Positions 55,944 to 64,000 of a DNA stretch of 64,000 nucleotides are shown here, in pieces. The stretch lies in the NCBI RefSeq assembly GCF_001544615.1, contig NZ_FCNV02000001.1, forward strand, positions 1,240,001-1,304,000, given 5' to 3'. The position numbers and the translations under genes were made by a program. The notes beneath the pieces were generated by a model, which saw only the letters and a program-made list of their open reading frames with translations, was not told the origin of the DNA and did no database searches. The first letter of the stretch is position 1. Every line of letters starts with the position of its first letter. This stretch comes from Caballeronia concitans (GTDB lineage: Bacteria > Pseudomonadota > Gammaproteobacteria > Burkholderiales > Burkholderiaceae).

Positions 55944-55982
55944 CAAAAAATGGCGTCCTTCCACGCGAAGGACGCCATTTCT
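55944..55982. terminator. Bidirectional terminator, small gene and tyrB
   Basis: 13-bp stem AAATGGCGTCCTT (55948-55960) with AAGGACGCCATTT (55968-55980), loop CCACGCG; A run and T run on either side. Confidence 0.9.
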
Positions 55983-56000
55983 GTTTGCAGCGAACGAAGC

Positions 56001-57200
56001 TTAACGCAGCACGCTGGCGACCGCGTTGGCGACGACATCCAGATTGCGCGTATTCAGCGCGGCCACGCAGATGCGGCCCGTGCTCACGGCGTAGATGCCG
56101 AACTCTTCACGCAGACGATCTACTTGCGCGGCGGTCAGCCCGGAGTAGGAGAACATGCCGCGCTGCGCATCGACGAACGAGAAATCGCGATCGACGCCCG
56201 CCGCCTTCAGACGCTGCACGAGGCCGTTGCGCATCGCGCGGATACGGTCGCGCATTTCGCCGAGTTCCTGCTCCCACGTCGCGCGCAATTCGGGCGACGC
56301 CAGCACCGCCGCGACGACCGAGCCGCCGTGCGTCGGCGGGTTCGAGTAGTTCGTGCGGATCACGCGCTTCAGTTGCGACAGCACGCGCGCCGATTCTTCC
56401 TTCGCGGCCGTGATGATGGACAGCGCGCCGACGCGCTCGCCGTACAGCGAGAACGACTTCGAGAACGACGACGACACGAACACGTTCAGATCGGACGCGG
56501 CGAAAAGGCGCACGGCGGCGGCATCGGCGTCGATGCTTTCGCCGAAACCCTGATACGCGATGTCGAGGAACGGCACGAGGTTGCGCGCCTTCACGACTTC
56601 GACGACCTGGCGCCATTGCGCCTCCGTCAGGTCGACGCCCGTGGGGTTATGGCAGCACGCGTGCAGCACGACGATCGTGCCCGGCGCATAGCCGTTCAGC
56701 GCGGCGAGCATGCCCTCGAAGTTCACGCCGTGCGTGGCGGCGTCGTAGTACGGATAGTTGACGACTTCGAAGCCCGCGCCTTCGAAAAGCGCGCGATGGT
56801 TTTCCCAGCTCGGATCGCTGATCGCGACCTTCGCGTTCGGGTTCACGCGCTTCAGGAAATCCGCGCCGATCTTCAGCGCGCCGGTGCCGCCCAGCGCCTG
56901 CGCGGTGACGACGCGGCCCGCGGCGATCAGCGGCGAATCCTTGCCGAGCAGCAGCGTTTGCACGGCGGCGTCATAAGCGGCGATGCCCTCGATCGGCAGA
57001 TAGCCGCGCGGCAGCGCGGCGTCGACGCGGGCTTTCTCGGCTTCGCGCACGGCGCGCAGCAGCGGAATCTTGCCTTCTTCGTTGGTGTACACGCCGACGC
57101 CCAGATTGACCTTGGTCGGGCGCGGATCGGCGTTGAAGGCTTCGTTGAGGCCCAGAATCGGGTCGCGGGGGGCGAGTTCGACGGCAGAGAAAAGAGACAT
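56001..57200 (-). CDS. tyrB: Aromatic/aspartate aminotransferase (class I)
   Basis: 399 residues. PLP-dependent fold type I, class I: K248 in SSFSKSFSLYGERVGA forms the Schiff base; ISDPSWENH and HACCHNPTGVD are conserved. The family covers AspC and TyrB; the Burkholderia locus next to uvrB is usually the aromatic-amino-acid transaminase, but aspartate activity is likely too. ATG 57200; divergent from uvrB. Confidence 0.9.
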   Translation of the reverse strand: MSLFSAVELAPRDPILGLNEAFNADPRPTKVNLGVGVYTNEEGKIPLLRAVREAEKARVDAALPRGYLPIEGIAAYDAAVQTLLLGKDSPLIAAGRVVTAQALGGTGALKIGADFLKRVNPNAKVAISDPSWENHRALFEGAGFEVVNYPYYDAATHGVNFEGMLAALNGYAPGTIVVLHACCHNPTGVDLTEAQWRQVVEVVKARNLVPFLDIAYQGFGESIDADAAAVRLFAASDLNVFVSSSFSKSFSLYGERVGALSIITAAKEESARVLSQLKRVIRTNYSNPPTHGGSVVAAVLASPELRATWEQELGEMRDRIRAMRNGLVQRLKAAGVDRDFSFVDAQRGMFSYSGLTAAQVDRLREEFGIYAVSTGRICVAALNTRNLDVVANAVASVLR

Positions 57201-57619
57201 GGTCTATCGGCAGTGAGGAAAGGACATGCGGCAGGAGTGCGGACGGCGGAGCTTCTCGACCGCGTCGCGCCTCGATGGCCGGAAAGCTGGCTCGGCGCGC
57301 GGGCGTCATCGGCATGAAAGAGGCGTTTCGAACGCCGTCTTGCCGGTGAGCGCAGTCGATCATTGTAACGAATCCCGCCGATGTTTCGTCGGTGGCTGAC
57401 GCGAATCCGCGTGCTTTTTACCGGTATCGTCGCGGAAGATCGACACATGCCGCCGCGCCGCGCTTGAGATATCGAGCGGGAGCCCAATGTGCTGGAAACG
57501 ACGCGCGGCATGCGGAGAACTTCCGGATGCCGCCCCATTCCGCCCACCGTCCGGGCGCTGCGGCAGTTCCGCGGCAGCCGTTAAAATGGATGTTTGCCCT
57601 GGCGAAGACTCTCGTTCCC
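57201..57619. other. 419-base divergent region tyrB-uvrB
   Basis: Contains TTAAAAT at 57581-57587, a likely -10 of uvrB. I looked for a LexA-type palindrome CTGT-N8-ACAG and found none, so SOS control is not visible. Otherwise nothing recognised; a longer in-frame ATG for uvrB (57590) exists but is less likely. Confidence 0.5.
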
Positions 57620-59716
<2,097 letters not shown>

Positions 59717-59736
59717 GTGCGGACAAGCGGCTACAG

Positions 59737-59766
59737 GCGGCGGACAGGCGATCCGCCGCTTTCTTG
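59737..59766 (+). terminator. Terminator of uvrB
   Basis: Stem GCGGCGGA (59737-59744) with TCCGCCGC (59752-59759), loop CAGGCGA, then TTTCTT. Confidence 0.75.
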
Positions 59767-59834
59767 ATCGCGATGCCGCGCGTCGTCCGGCGCCCGAAAA
59801 GCCTTACTGCGTCTAGGTTGTAAGCTCCGTCAAA

Positions 59835-59863
59835 TTGTTGTGCTCATCGAACGATGCTAAACT
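59835..59863 (+). promoter_or_regulatory. Sigma-70 promoter of the ftr operon
   Basis: TTGTTG (59835-59840) and TAAACT (59858-59863) with a 17-bp spacer. Confidence 0.65.
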
Positions 59864-59870
59864 GGCGAAA

Positions 59871-59889
59871 ATTGAGAATGGTTCGTATT
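59871..59889. promoter_or_regulatory. Fur-like box at the ftr promoter
   Basis: ATTGAGAATGGTTCGTATT resembles the beta-proteobacterial Fur-box form AATGAGAATNATTCTCATT: the left half TGAGAATG matches well, the right half less. It starts eight bases after the -10, so a bound Fur would cover the start site. Confidence 0.6.
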
Positions 59890-59899
59890 AACGTTCGCG

Positions 59900-60061
59900 A
59901 TGACCGTGCGAGTGGACGTCGCGTACCGGTGCGAATCGTCTCGGCGGGAGGTTGTCCCGACCTGCGCGGCGAGAAGCGCCGTTTCGGCCGGGCTGTCCTG
60001 TAGCGTGGCCGCGCGGCAGCACTGCGCCGCGAGCCGATCCATAAAAACAAGGAGTATCTGA
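59900..60061 (+). CDS. Possible cysteine-containing upstream ORF overlapping ftrA
   Basis: A 53-codon frame: ATG 59900 to TGA 60059-60061, whose last base is the first base of the ftrA ATG (TGATG). It has cysteines near positions 11, 22, 34 and 42 and many Arg/Ser. By my count G/C is about 64, 67 and 84 per cent at codon positions 1, 2 and 3 over the first 45 codons, which looks coding, but no ribosome-binding site is visible before its ATG. Such frames also arise by chance in GC-rich DNA. Function, if any, might be translational coupling or regulation of ftrA. Confidence 0.35.
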   Translation: MTVRVDVAYRCESSRREVVPTCAARSAVSAGLSCSVAARQHCAASRSIKTRSI

Positions 60062-60606
60062 TGGGTTCTACGTTGATGCGCGGCCTTGTCGCCGCCGCTG
60101 GCCTCACGGCGATGATGGCGGCTTCCGCTGCCGAATATCCGATCGGAAAGCAGCATATCGAAGGCGGCATGGAAACCGGCGCCGTCTATCTGCAGCCGAT
60201 CACGATGGCGCCGGAAGGCATGATGCGCAAGGCGTCGGATTCGGACATCCATCTGGAAGCGGACATTCACGCGGTCAAGAACAATCCGAACGGTTTCGCC
60301 GAAGGCGACTGGATGCCGTACCTGAACGTCACGTACGAACTGAACAAAGTGGGCACGACGCAGTCCGTCAAGGGCGACCTGATGCCGATGGTCGCAAGCG
60401 ACGGCCCGCACTACGGCGACAACGTCAAGCTCTTCGGGCCGGGCAAGTATCACCTGAAGCTGCATGTCTCGCCGCCGTCGGAAACGGGCCACATGGCGTT
60501 CGGCCGTCACACCGACAAGGAAACGGGCGTCGGTCCGTGGTTCAAGCCGTTCACGATCGAATACGACTTCCCGTTCGCGGGCATCGGCAAGAAGGGCGGG
60601 TATTGA
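60061..60606 (+). CDS. ftrA: FtrA, periplasmic iron-binding protein (P19/Tp34 family)
   Basis: 181 residues. Signal peptide (about 1-22). The mature protein has the Tp34/P19 fold signature: IGKQHIEGGMETGAVYLQ, LNVTYEL and the loop ETGHMAFGRHTD with His and Met that bind copper/iron in P19 relatives. FtrA is the iron donor of the Bordetella-type FtrABCD ferrous-iron transporter. AAGGAG seven bases before ATG 60061; the upstream frame's stop overlaps this ATG. First gene of an operon with ftrBCD. Confidence 0.93.
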   Translation: MGSTLMRGLVAAAGLTAMMAASAAEYPIGKQHIEGGMETGAVYLQPITMAPEGMMRKASDSDIHLEADIHAVKNNPNGFAEGDWMPYLNVTYELNKVGTTQSVKGDLMPMVASDGPHYGDNVKLFGPGKYHLKLHVSPPSETGHMAFGRHTDKETGVGPWFKPFTIEYDFPFAGIGKKGGY

Positions 60607-60680
60607 GCATCAAGCGCCCGCGCGCATGATTCGCGCGCCCGGCAGTCGCGTTGCCGGGCGCGTTCATTCAGGAAGTACCC

Positions 60681-61019
60681 ATGAAATCAAGAAGGCAGTT
60701 GATTGCGCTCGCGGCGTTCGCATTCGGCGCATGCTTCGGCAGTGCGCAGGCCGCCGATCTGCCGACGTTCAAGCTCGAAATGAACGACGGCAAGCTCAAT
60801 CCGGCGCGCATCGAAGTGCCGGCGGGACAGCGCATCAAGATCGAGGTGCATAACGTCGGCAAGGGCGCAGCGGAATTCGAAAGCGTGCAATTGCGCAAGG
60901 AAAAGGTGCTGGCTCCCGGCGCGGATTCGTTCGTCGTCATCGCGCCGCTCGATCCGGGCGAGTACAAGTTCTTCGACGATTTTCATCAGACGGCGCAAGG
61001 CGTCATCGTTGCGAAGTGA
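60681..61019 (+). CDS. ftrB: FtrB, cupredoxin-domain protein
   Basis: 112 residues. Signal peptide about 1-24 (ending GSAQA). The mature domain has the cupredoxin pattern: FKLEMNDGKLNPARIEVPAGQRIKIE (shortened here to the barrel strands), NVGKGAAEFES, and FFDDFHQTAQG. The Cys of a type 1 copper site (C-x-H-x-M loop) is not present between the barrel strands; only His in the EVHN and DDFH segments could bind metal. In the Ftr system it may help to oxidise or deliver Fe(II). ATG 60681 has AGGAAG upstream. Confidence 0.85.
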   Translation: MKSRRQLIALAAFAFGACFGSAQAADLPTFKLEMNDGKLNPARIEVPAGQRIKIEVHNVGKGAAEFESVQLRKEKVLAPGADSFVVIAPLDPGEYKFFDDFHQTAQGVIVAK

Positions 61020-61083
61020 TGTGCCGGGCGCGCGGGACTGCTCCGCGCGGCCGAAGTGAAGCAGAACTGCGGGAGGTTCGGTA

Positions 61084-61935
61084 ATGGGGCAGGTCCTTTT
61101 CATCGTTTGGCGGGAAAGCGTCGAGGCGCTGCTGGTCGTCGGCATCCTGCATGCGTGGCTGAAAAACGGCGACCATCAGGCGCGGCGCGGCCTCCCTTAC
61201 CTGTGGTTCGGCGTCGCCGCCGGGCTAGTGGCGGCGATCGCGCTGGGTGCGGCGCTCATCGGGTTCACCGAAGTGCTGTCGGGCAACGCGCAGGATTACT
61301 TCCAGACCGCGATGGTGCTGATCGCCTGCGTGCTGATCGTGCAGATGGTGCTGTGGATGAAACGGCACGGCCGCACGCTCAAACGCGACATGGAAACCTC
61401 GCTCCAGAAGAGCACGCAGGACGGGCACTGGTGGGGCATCGCGGTGCTCGTCGCGCTCGCCATCGCGCGTGAGGGCAGCGAAACGGCGGTGTTCCTCTAC
61501 GGCGTCGGCTTCGGGCAGTCGGGGCACGTGCCGGCGTCGCAATATGCGGCGATCATCATCGGCTTCGGACTCGCGCTGCTGACGTTCTACGTGCTTCAGC
61601 TCGGCGGCAAGTTCTTTTCGTGGCGCTCGTTCTTCCGCGTCACCGAAATCATGCTGCTTTTCCTCGCGGCGGGTCTCTTCGAAACGGGCGTCGACAAGCT
61701 GATCGACATGGAAGTGCTGCCGGTCATCGTCAATCAGGTGTGGAACACGTCCGCGCTGCTCGACGATTCCAGCACGTTCGGCTCGCTCGTCGCGGCGCTC
61801 ACCGGCTATCGCGCGCATCCGGCCGGCATGAATCTCGTCGCTTATGCGGTGTACTGGATCGTCATCTATCTGCTGATGCGCCGCTCCAATAACCAGATGG
61901 CGCAAAAACAGAAGGCGGCCAGCCGCCCAGCATGA
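61084..61935 (+). CDS. ftrC: FtrC, FTR1-family iron permease
   Basis: 283 residues, about seven helices. The REXXE iron-binding motifs of FTR1 permeases occur in helix 1 (WRESVEALL) and helix 4 (AREGSETAVF). It carries iron across the inner membrane. GGAGG lies seven bases before ATG 61084. The stop overlaps the ftrD start (ATGA). Confidence 0.95.
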   Translation: MGQVLFIVWRESVEALLVVGILHAWLKNGDHQARRGLPYLWFGVAAGLVAAIALGAALIGFTEVLSGNAQDYFQTAMVLIACVLIVQMVLWMKRHGRTLKRDMETSLQKSTQDGHWWGIAVLVALAIAREGSETAVFLYGVGFGQSGHVPASQYAAIIIGFGLALLTFYVLQLGGKFFSWRSFFRVTEIMLLFLAAGLFETGVDKLIDMEVLPVIVNQVWNTSALLDDSSTFGSLVAALTGYRAHPAGMNLVAYAVYWIVIYLLMRRSNNQMAQKQKAASRPA

Positions 61936-63347
61936 GCTCCATGATGCAACAAGGTGTGCAAGCCCCGAGCCGGCTTCAGCAAGCCGGCCAATGGATGCAA
62001 CGTCATGGCAGCACGATCCGCGCAATTCAGTGGGTCGTGGTTGCCGTGTATGCATTTCTGATCCTCGTTCCCGCCGTGATGCCGCTGCCCGATGGCTCCG
62101 CGCATCTCTGGAACAACCTGACGCTCGCCGCGCAGTTCGTGTTCTGGGGCATCTGGTGGCCGTTCGTGCTGCTGTCGATGGTGATGCTCGGCCGCGTCTG
62201 GTGCGGCGTGCTATGTCCCGAAGGCGCGCTGACCGAGTTCGCGAGCCGCTTCGGTCGCGGCCGCGCGATTCCGCACTGGATGCGCTGGGGCGGCTGGCCG
62301 TTCGTCGCGTTCGGCCTCACCACGATCTACGGCCAGATGGTCAGCGTCTATCAATATCCGAAGGCCGTGCTGCTCGTGCTCGGCGGATCGACGGTCGCGG
62401 CGATGATCATCGGCGCGCTGTATGGCCGCGAGAAGCGCGTGTGGTGCAAGTACCTGTGCCCGGTGAACGGCGTGTTCTCGCTGCTCGCGCGCCTCGCGCC
62501 GTTCCACTACAAGGTCAACGAGGACGCCTGGCGGCGCTCGTACACCAAGGGCGAGCACGGGCATCGCGTGATTCCGATCAACTGCGCGCCGCTCGTGCCG
62601 CTGCGCAACATGAAGGGCGCGTCCGACTGCCATATGTGCGGACGATGCAGCGGCCACCGTGATGCCATCGCGCTGTCGTGGCGCTCCCCCGCCGAGGAAG
62701 TCGTGAATCTCGGCGACAAGGCGGCGAATCCGTGGGACACCGCGCTCATTCTGTACGGTCTGCTCGGCGTCGCAATCGGCGCGTTCCACTGGACCGTGAG
62801 CACGTGGTTCGTCGATCTGAAGCAGATTTTCGCGGGCTGGCTGATCGATCACGATATCCTGTGGCCGCTCGACGCCACCGCGCCGTGGTTCCTCTTCACG
62901 CATTATCCGGAGCAGAACGACGTCTTCTCGTGGCTCGACGGCACGATGGTAATCGGCTACATCATCGCGACGGGGCTCGTGTACGGCACGGCGCTCCTTG
63001 CGCTGCTCGCGGCGGGCGCGGGCATGCTCGGCGCGTGGGACACGAAGCGGCTGCATCATCTGGCGCTCGCGCTGATTCCCATTGCGGGCGTCGGCGTGTT
63101 CCTCGGCCTTTCCGCGACGACGGTTTCGCTGCTGCGCGCCGAACACGTGCCGCTCGGATGGGTCACGGGCTTGCGCCTGGGGCTGCTGGCCGGCGCGAAC
63201 GTGTGGAGCGCATGGCTTGCGTGGCGCGTGACCGGCCGCTATGCGACGAATCTTGGCCCTCGCGCGCTCTCGATGCTATGGTTTGTGGCAGCGCTGGCCG
63301 TTGCGGACAGCGCGTGGTACCTGATGTTCTGGGGCTTTTCCCGCTAA
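61932..63347 (+). CDS. ftrD: FtrD, 4Fe-4S polyferredoxin membrane protein
   Basis: 471 residues with several helices in the NapH/RnfH-like arrangement. Cysteine motifs: CGVLCPEGAL, CKYLCPVNGVFSLL and CHMCGRCSGH, the last one short of a full ferredoxin set. It probably moves electrons to or from the FtrA-FtrB-FtrC iron path. ATGA overlap with ftrC shows translational coupling. Last gene of the classic ftrABCD order. Confidence 0.93.
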   Translation: MSSMMQQGVQAPSRLQQAGQWMQRHGSTIRAIQWVVVAVYAFLILVPAVMPLPDGSAHLWNNLTLAAQFVFWGIWWPFVLLSMVMLGRVWCGVLCPEGALTEFASRFGRGRAIPHWMRWGGWPFVAFGLTTIYGQMVSVYQYPKAVLLVLGGSTVAAMIIGALYGREKRVWCKYLCPVNGVFSLLARLAPFHYKVNEDAWRRSYTKGEHGHRVIPINCAPLVPLRNMKGASDCHMCGRCSGHRDAIALSWRSPAEEVVNLGDKAANPWDTALILYGLLGVAIGAFHWTVSTWFVDLKQIFAGWLIDHDILWPLDATAPWFLFTHYPEQNDVFSWLDGTMVIGYIIATGLVYGTALLALLAAGAGMLGAWDTKRLHHLALALIPIAGVGVFLGLSATTVSLLRAEHVPLGWVTGLRLGLLAGANVWSAWLAWRVTGRYATNLGPRALSMLWFVAALAVADSAWYLMFWGFSR

Positions 63348-63367
63348 CCGGACCGCGAGCGAGCCAA

Positions 63368-63781
63368 ATGAGAACGAAACCCGTATTGACCGACGATGAC
63401 GTCAAGGCAATGGCCGCCGCCGCCGAGGCGTTCGCGAAGGGCCATCAATGGAACGTGACGATCGCTATCGTCGATGACGGCGCGCATCTGCTGCATCTGC
63501 ACCGCCTGGAAGGGGCGGGCGCGAGCACCGTCGACATGGCCATCGGCAAGGCGCGCACCGCCGCGCTCGGTCGGCGCGAGACGAAGGCGTACGAAGACAC
63601 GATCAAGCAGGGGCGCACCGCGTTCCTGTCGGCGCCGATGAACGCCATGCTCGAAGGCGGCGTGCCCATTCTCGTGGGCGCGGAGATGGTCGGGGCGGTG
63701 GGGGTGTCGGGCGTGAAGTCGGACCAGGATGCGCAGATCGCGCGCGCGGGCATCGCGGCGCTGGGAATCGAGAACGTCTAG
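63368..63781 (+). CDS. GlcG/HbpS-family protein following the ftr operon
   Basis: 137 residues of the DUF336 (GlcG/HbpS) family: NVTIAIVDDGAHLLHLHRLEGAG and GGVPILVGAEMVGAVGVSG. Such proteins bind haem or other ligands; in Streptomyces HbpS binds haem, while GlcG function is unclear. The gene starts 20 bases after ftrD on the same strand and probably shares its transcript, which hints at a haem- or iron-related role here. ATG 63368. Confidence 0.85.
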   Translation: MRTKPVLTDDDVKAMAAAAEAFAKGHQWNVTIAIVDDGAHLLHLHRLEGAGASTVDMAIGKARTAALGRRETKAYEDTIKQGRTAFLSAPMNAMLEGGVPILVGAEMVGAVGVSGVKSDQDAQIARAGIAALGIENV

Positions 63782-63804
63782 AAGCGTCTGACGCGCTTCA
63801 AAAC

Positions 63805-63839
63805 AACGGCACGCCTTCGCGATGGAGGCGTGCCGTTTT
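63805..63839 (+). terminator. Terminator after the ftr-glcG-like unit
   Basis: Stem AACGGCACGCC (63805-63815) with GGCGTGCCGTT (63827-63837), followed by TT. Confidence 0.8.
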
Positions 63840-64000
63840 GCTATCGAGATGATGGTGCGCATACGCGCGCATCGCATCGCGCGGGAACCAAAAAAAGCGG
63901 CTTCGCTGGCTATCGACGACTGGCTGGTGTTTGCACGAAGGGGTCTAAATTCTTGCGTGCAAGTCGTCCTCGCTGGCTAAGGCCAAACACCTCTTGGCGA
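63840..64000. other. Right end of window, no gene seen
   Basis: 161 bases with no frame or motif I can support; it may hold the upstream or downstream part of a gene outside the window. Confidence 0.4.

Noticed and set aside
57201-57619. LexA box at uvrB
   Set aside because: No CTGT-N8-ACAG-type palindrome could be found by eye in the region.

Overview
This 64 kb window looks like core chromosome of a betaproteobacterium of the family Burkholderiaceae, most plausibly Paraburkholderia or Caballeronia. The grounds are high GC with strong G/C preference at third codon positions, a phasin gene (polyhydroxyalkanoate storage) beside the pyruvate dehydrogenase operon, the neighbourhoods argA-yggX | hrpA, glnA-ntrB-ntrC, tyrB | uvrB and a FixLJ-type pair divergent from aceE, and an ftrABCD ferrous-iron operon. 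Genus is inference. I see no insertion sequence, integrase, prophage, CRISPR array or rRNA; there is one tRNA, Leu(TAA).

Layout. 1-0.6 kb: 5' end of thiC (minus) with a clear TPP riboswitch. 0.9-6.3 kb: EamA exporter, entericidin-type lipoprotein, then a stress-flavoured cluster: a HisKA_3 sensor kinase (minus), two tandem DUF1328 mini-membrane proteins, a ferritin-like protein, a NarL-type regulator and a receiver-only protein. 6.4-11.5 kb: two MFS carriers, tRNA-Leu, small unknowns, a TMEM175-type channel coupled to a YfcE-like phosphoesterase. 12.1-18.6 kb: yggX and argA back to back with a large hrpA. 18.7-23.9 kb: beta-propeller protein, sterol-desaturase-family enzyme, EI24 protein, CinA-like protein, CutC, rhodanese. 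24-28.6 kb: nitrogen-control unit glnA-ntrB-ntrC with a sigma-54 promoter and two good NtrC half-palindromes. 28.6-38.6 kb: xthA, polysaccharide deacetylase, a lipoprotein, a CodA-like deaminase, prlC, folD, DUF2950 and DUF3300 proteins.

38.9-49.7 kb: FixJ/FixL-type two-component system divergent from aceE-aceF-lpdA, then phasin. The E3 gene (lpdA) carries two lipoyl domains of its own, the second being very close at DNA level to those of aceF. 50.4-55.9 kb: PBP7-type endopeptidase, an IclR regulator divergent from a two-gene lutA-lutB lactate unit without lutC, a Pro/Gly-rich lipoprotein and a small membrane protein. 56-63.8 kb: tyrB, uvrB, then ftrABCD plus a GlcG/HbpS-like gene, led by a sigma-70 promoter with a Fur-like box just downstream of -10 and a possible cysteine-containing upstream ORF whose stop overlaps the ftrA start.

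The genes form separate functional units: thiamine control by RNA, nitrogen control by NtrBC/sigma-54, carbon entry through PDH with PHA storage, and iron uptake under a Fur-type switch. I found no single spectacular new system. The items most worth follow-up are the double-lipoyl E3, the split kinase/regulator stress cluster, and the ftrA upstream ORF. Promoter, operator and terminator calls rest on reading by eye.
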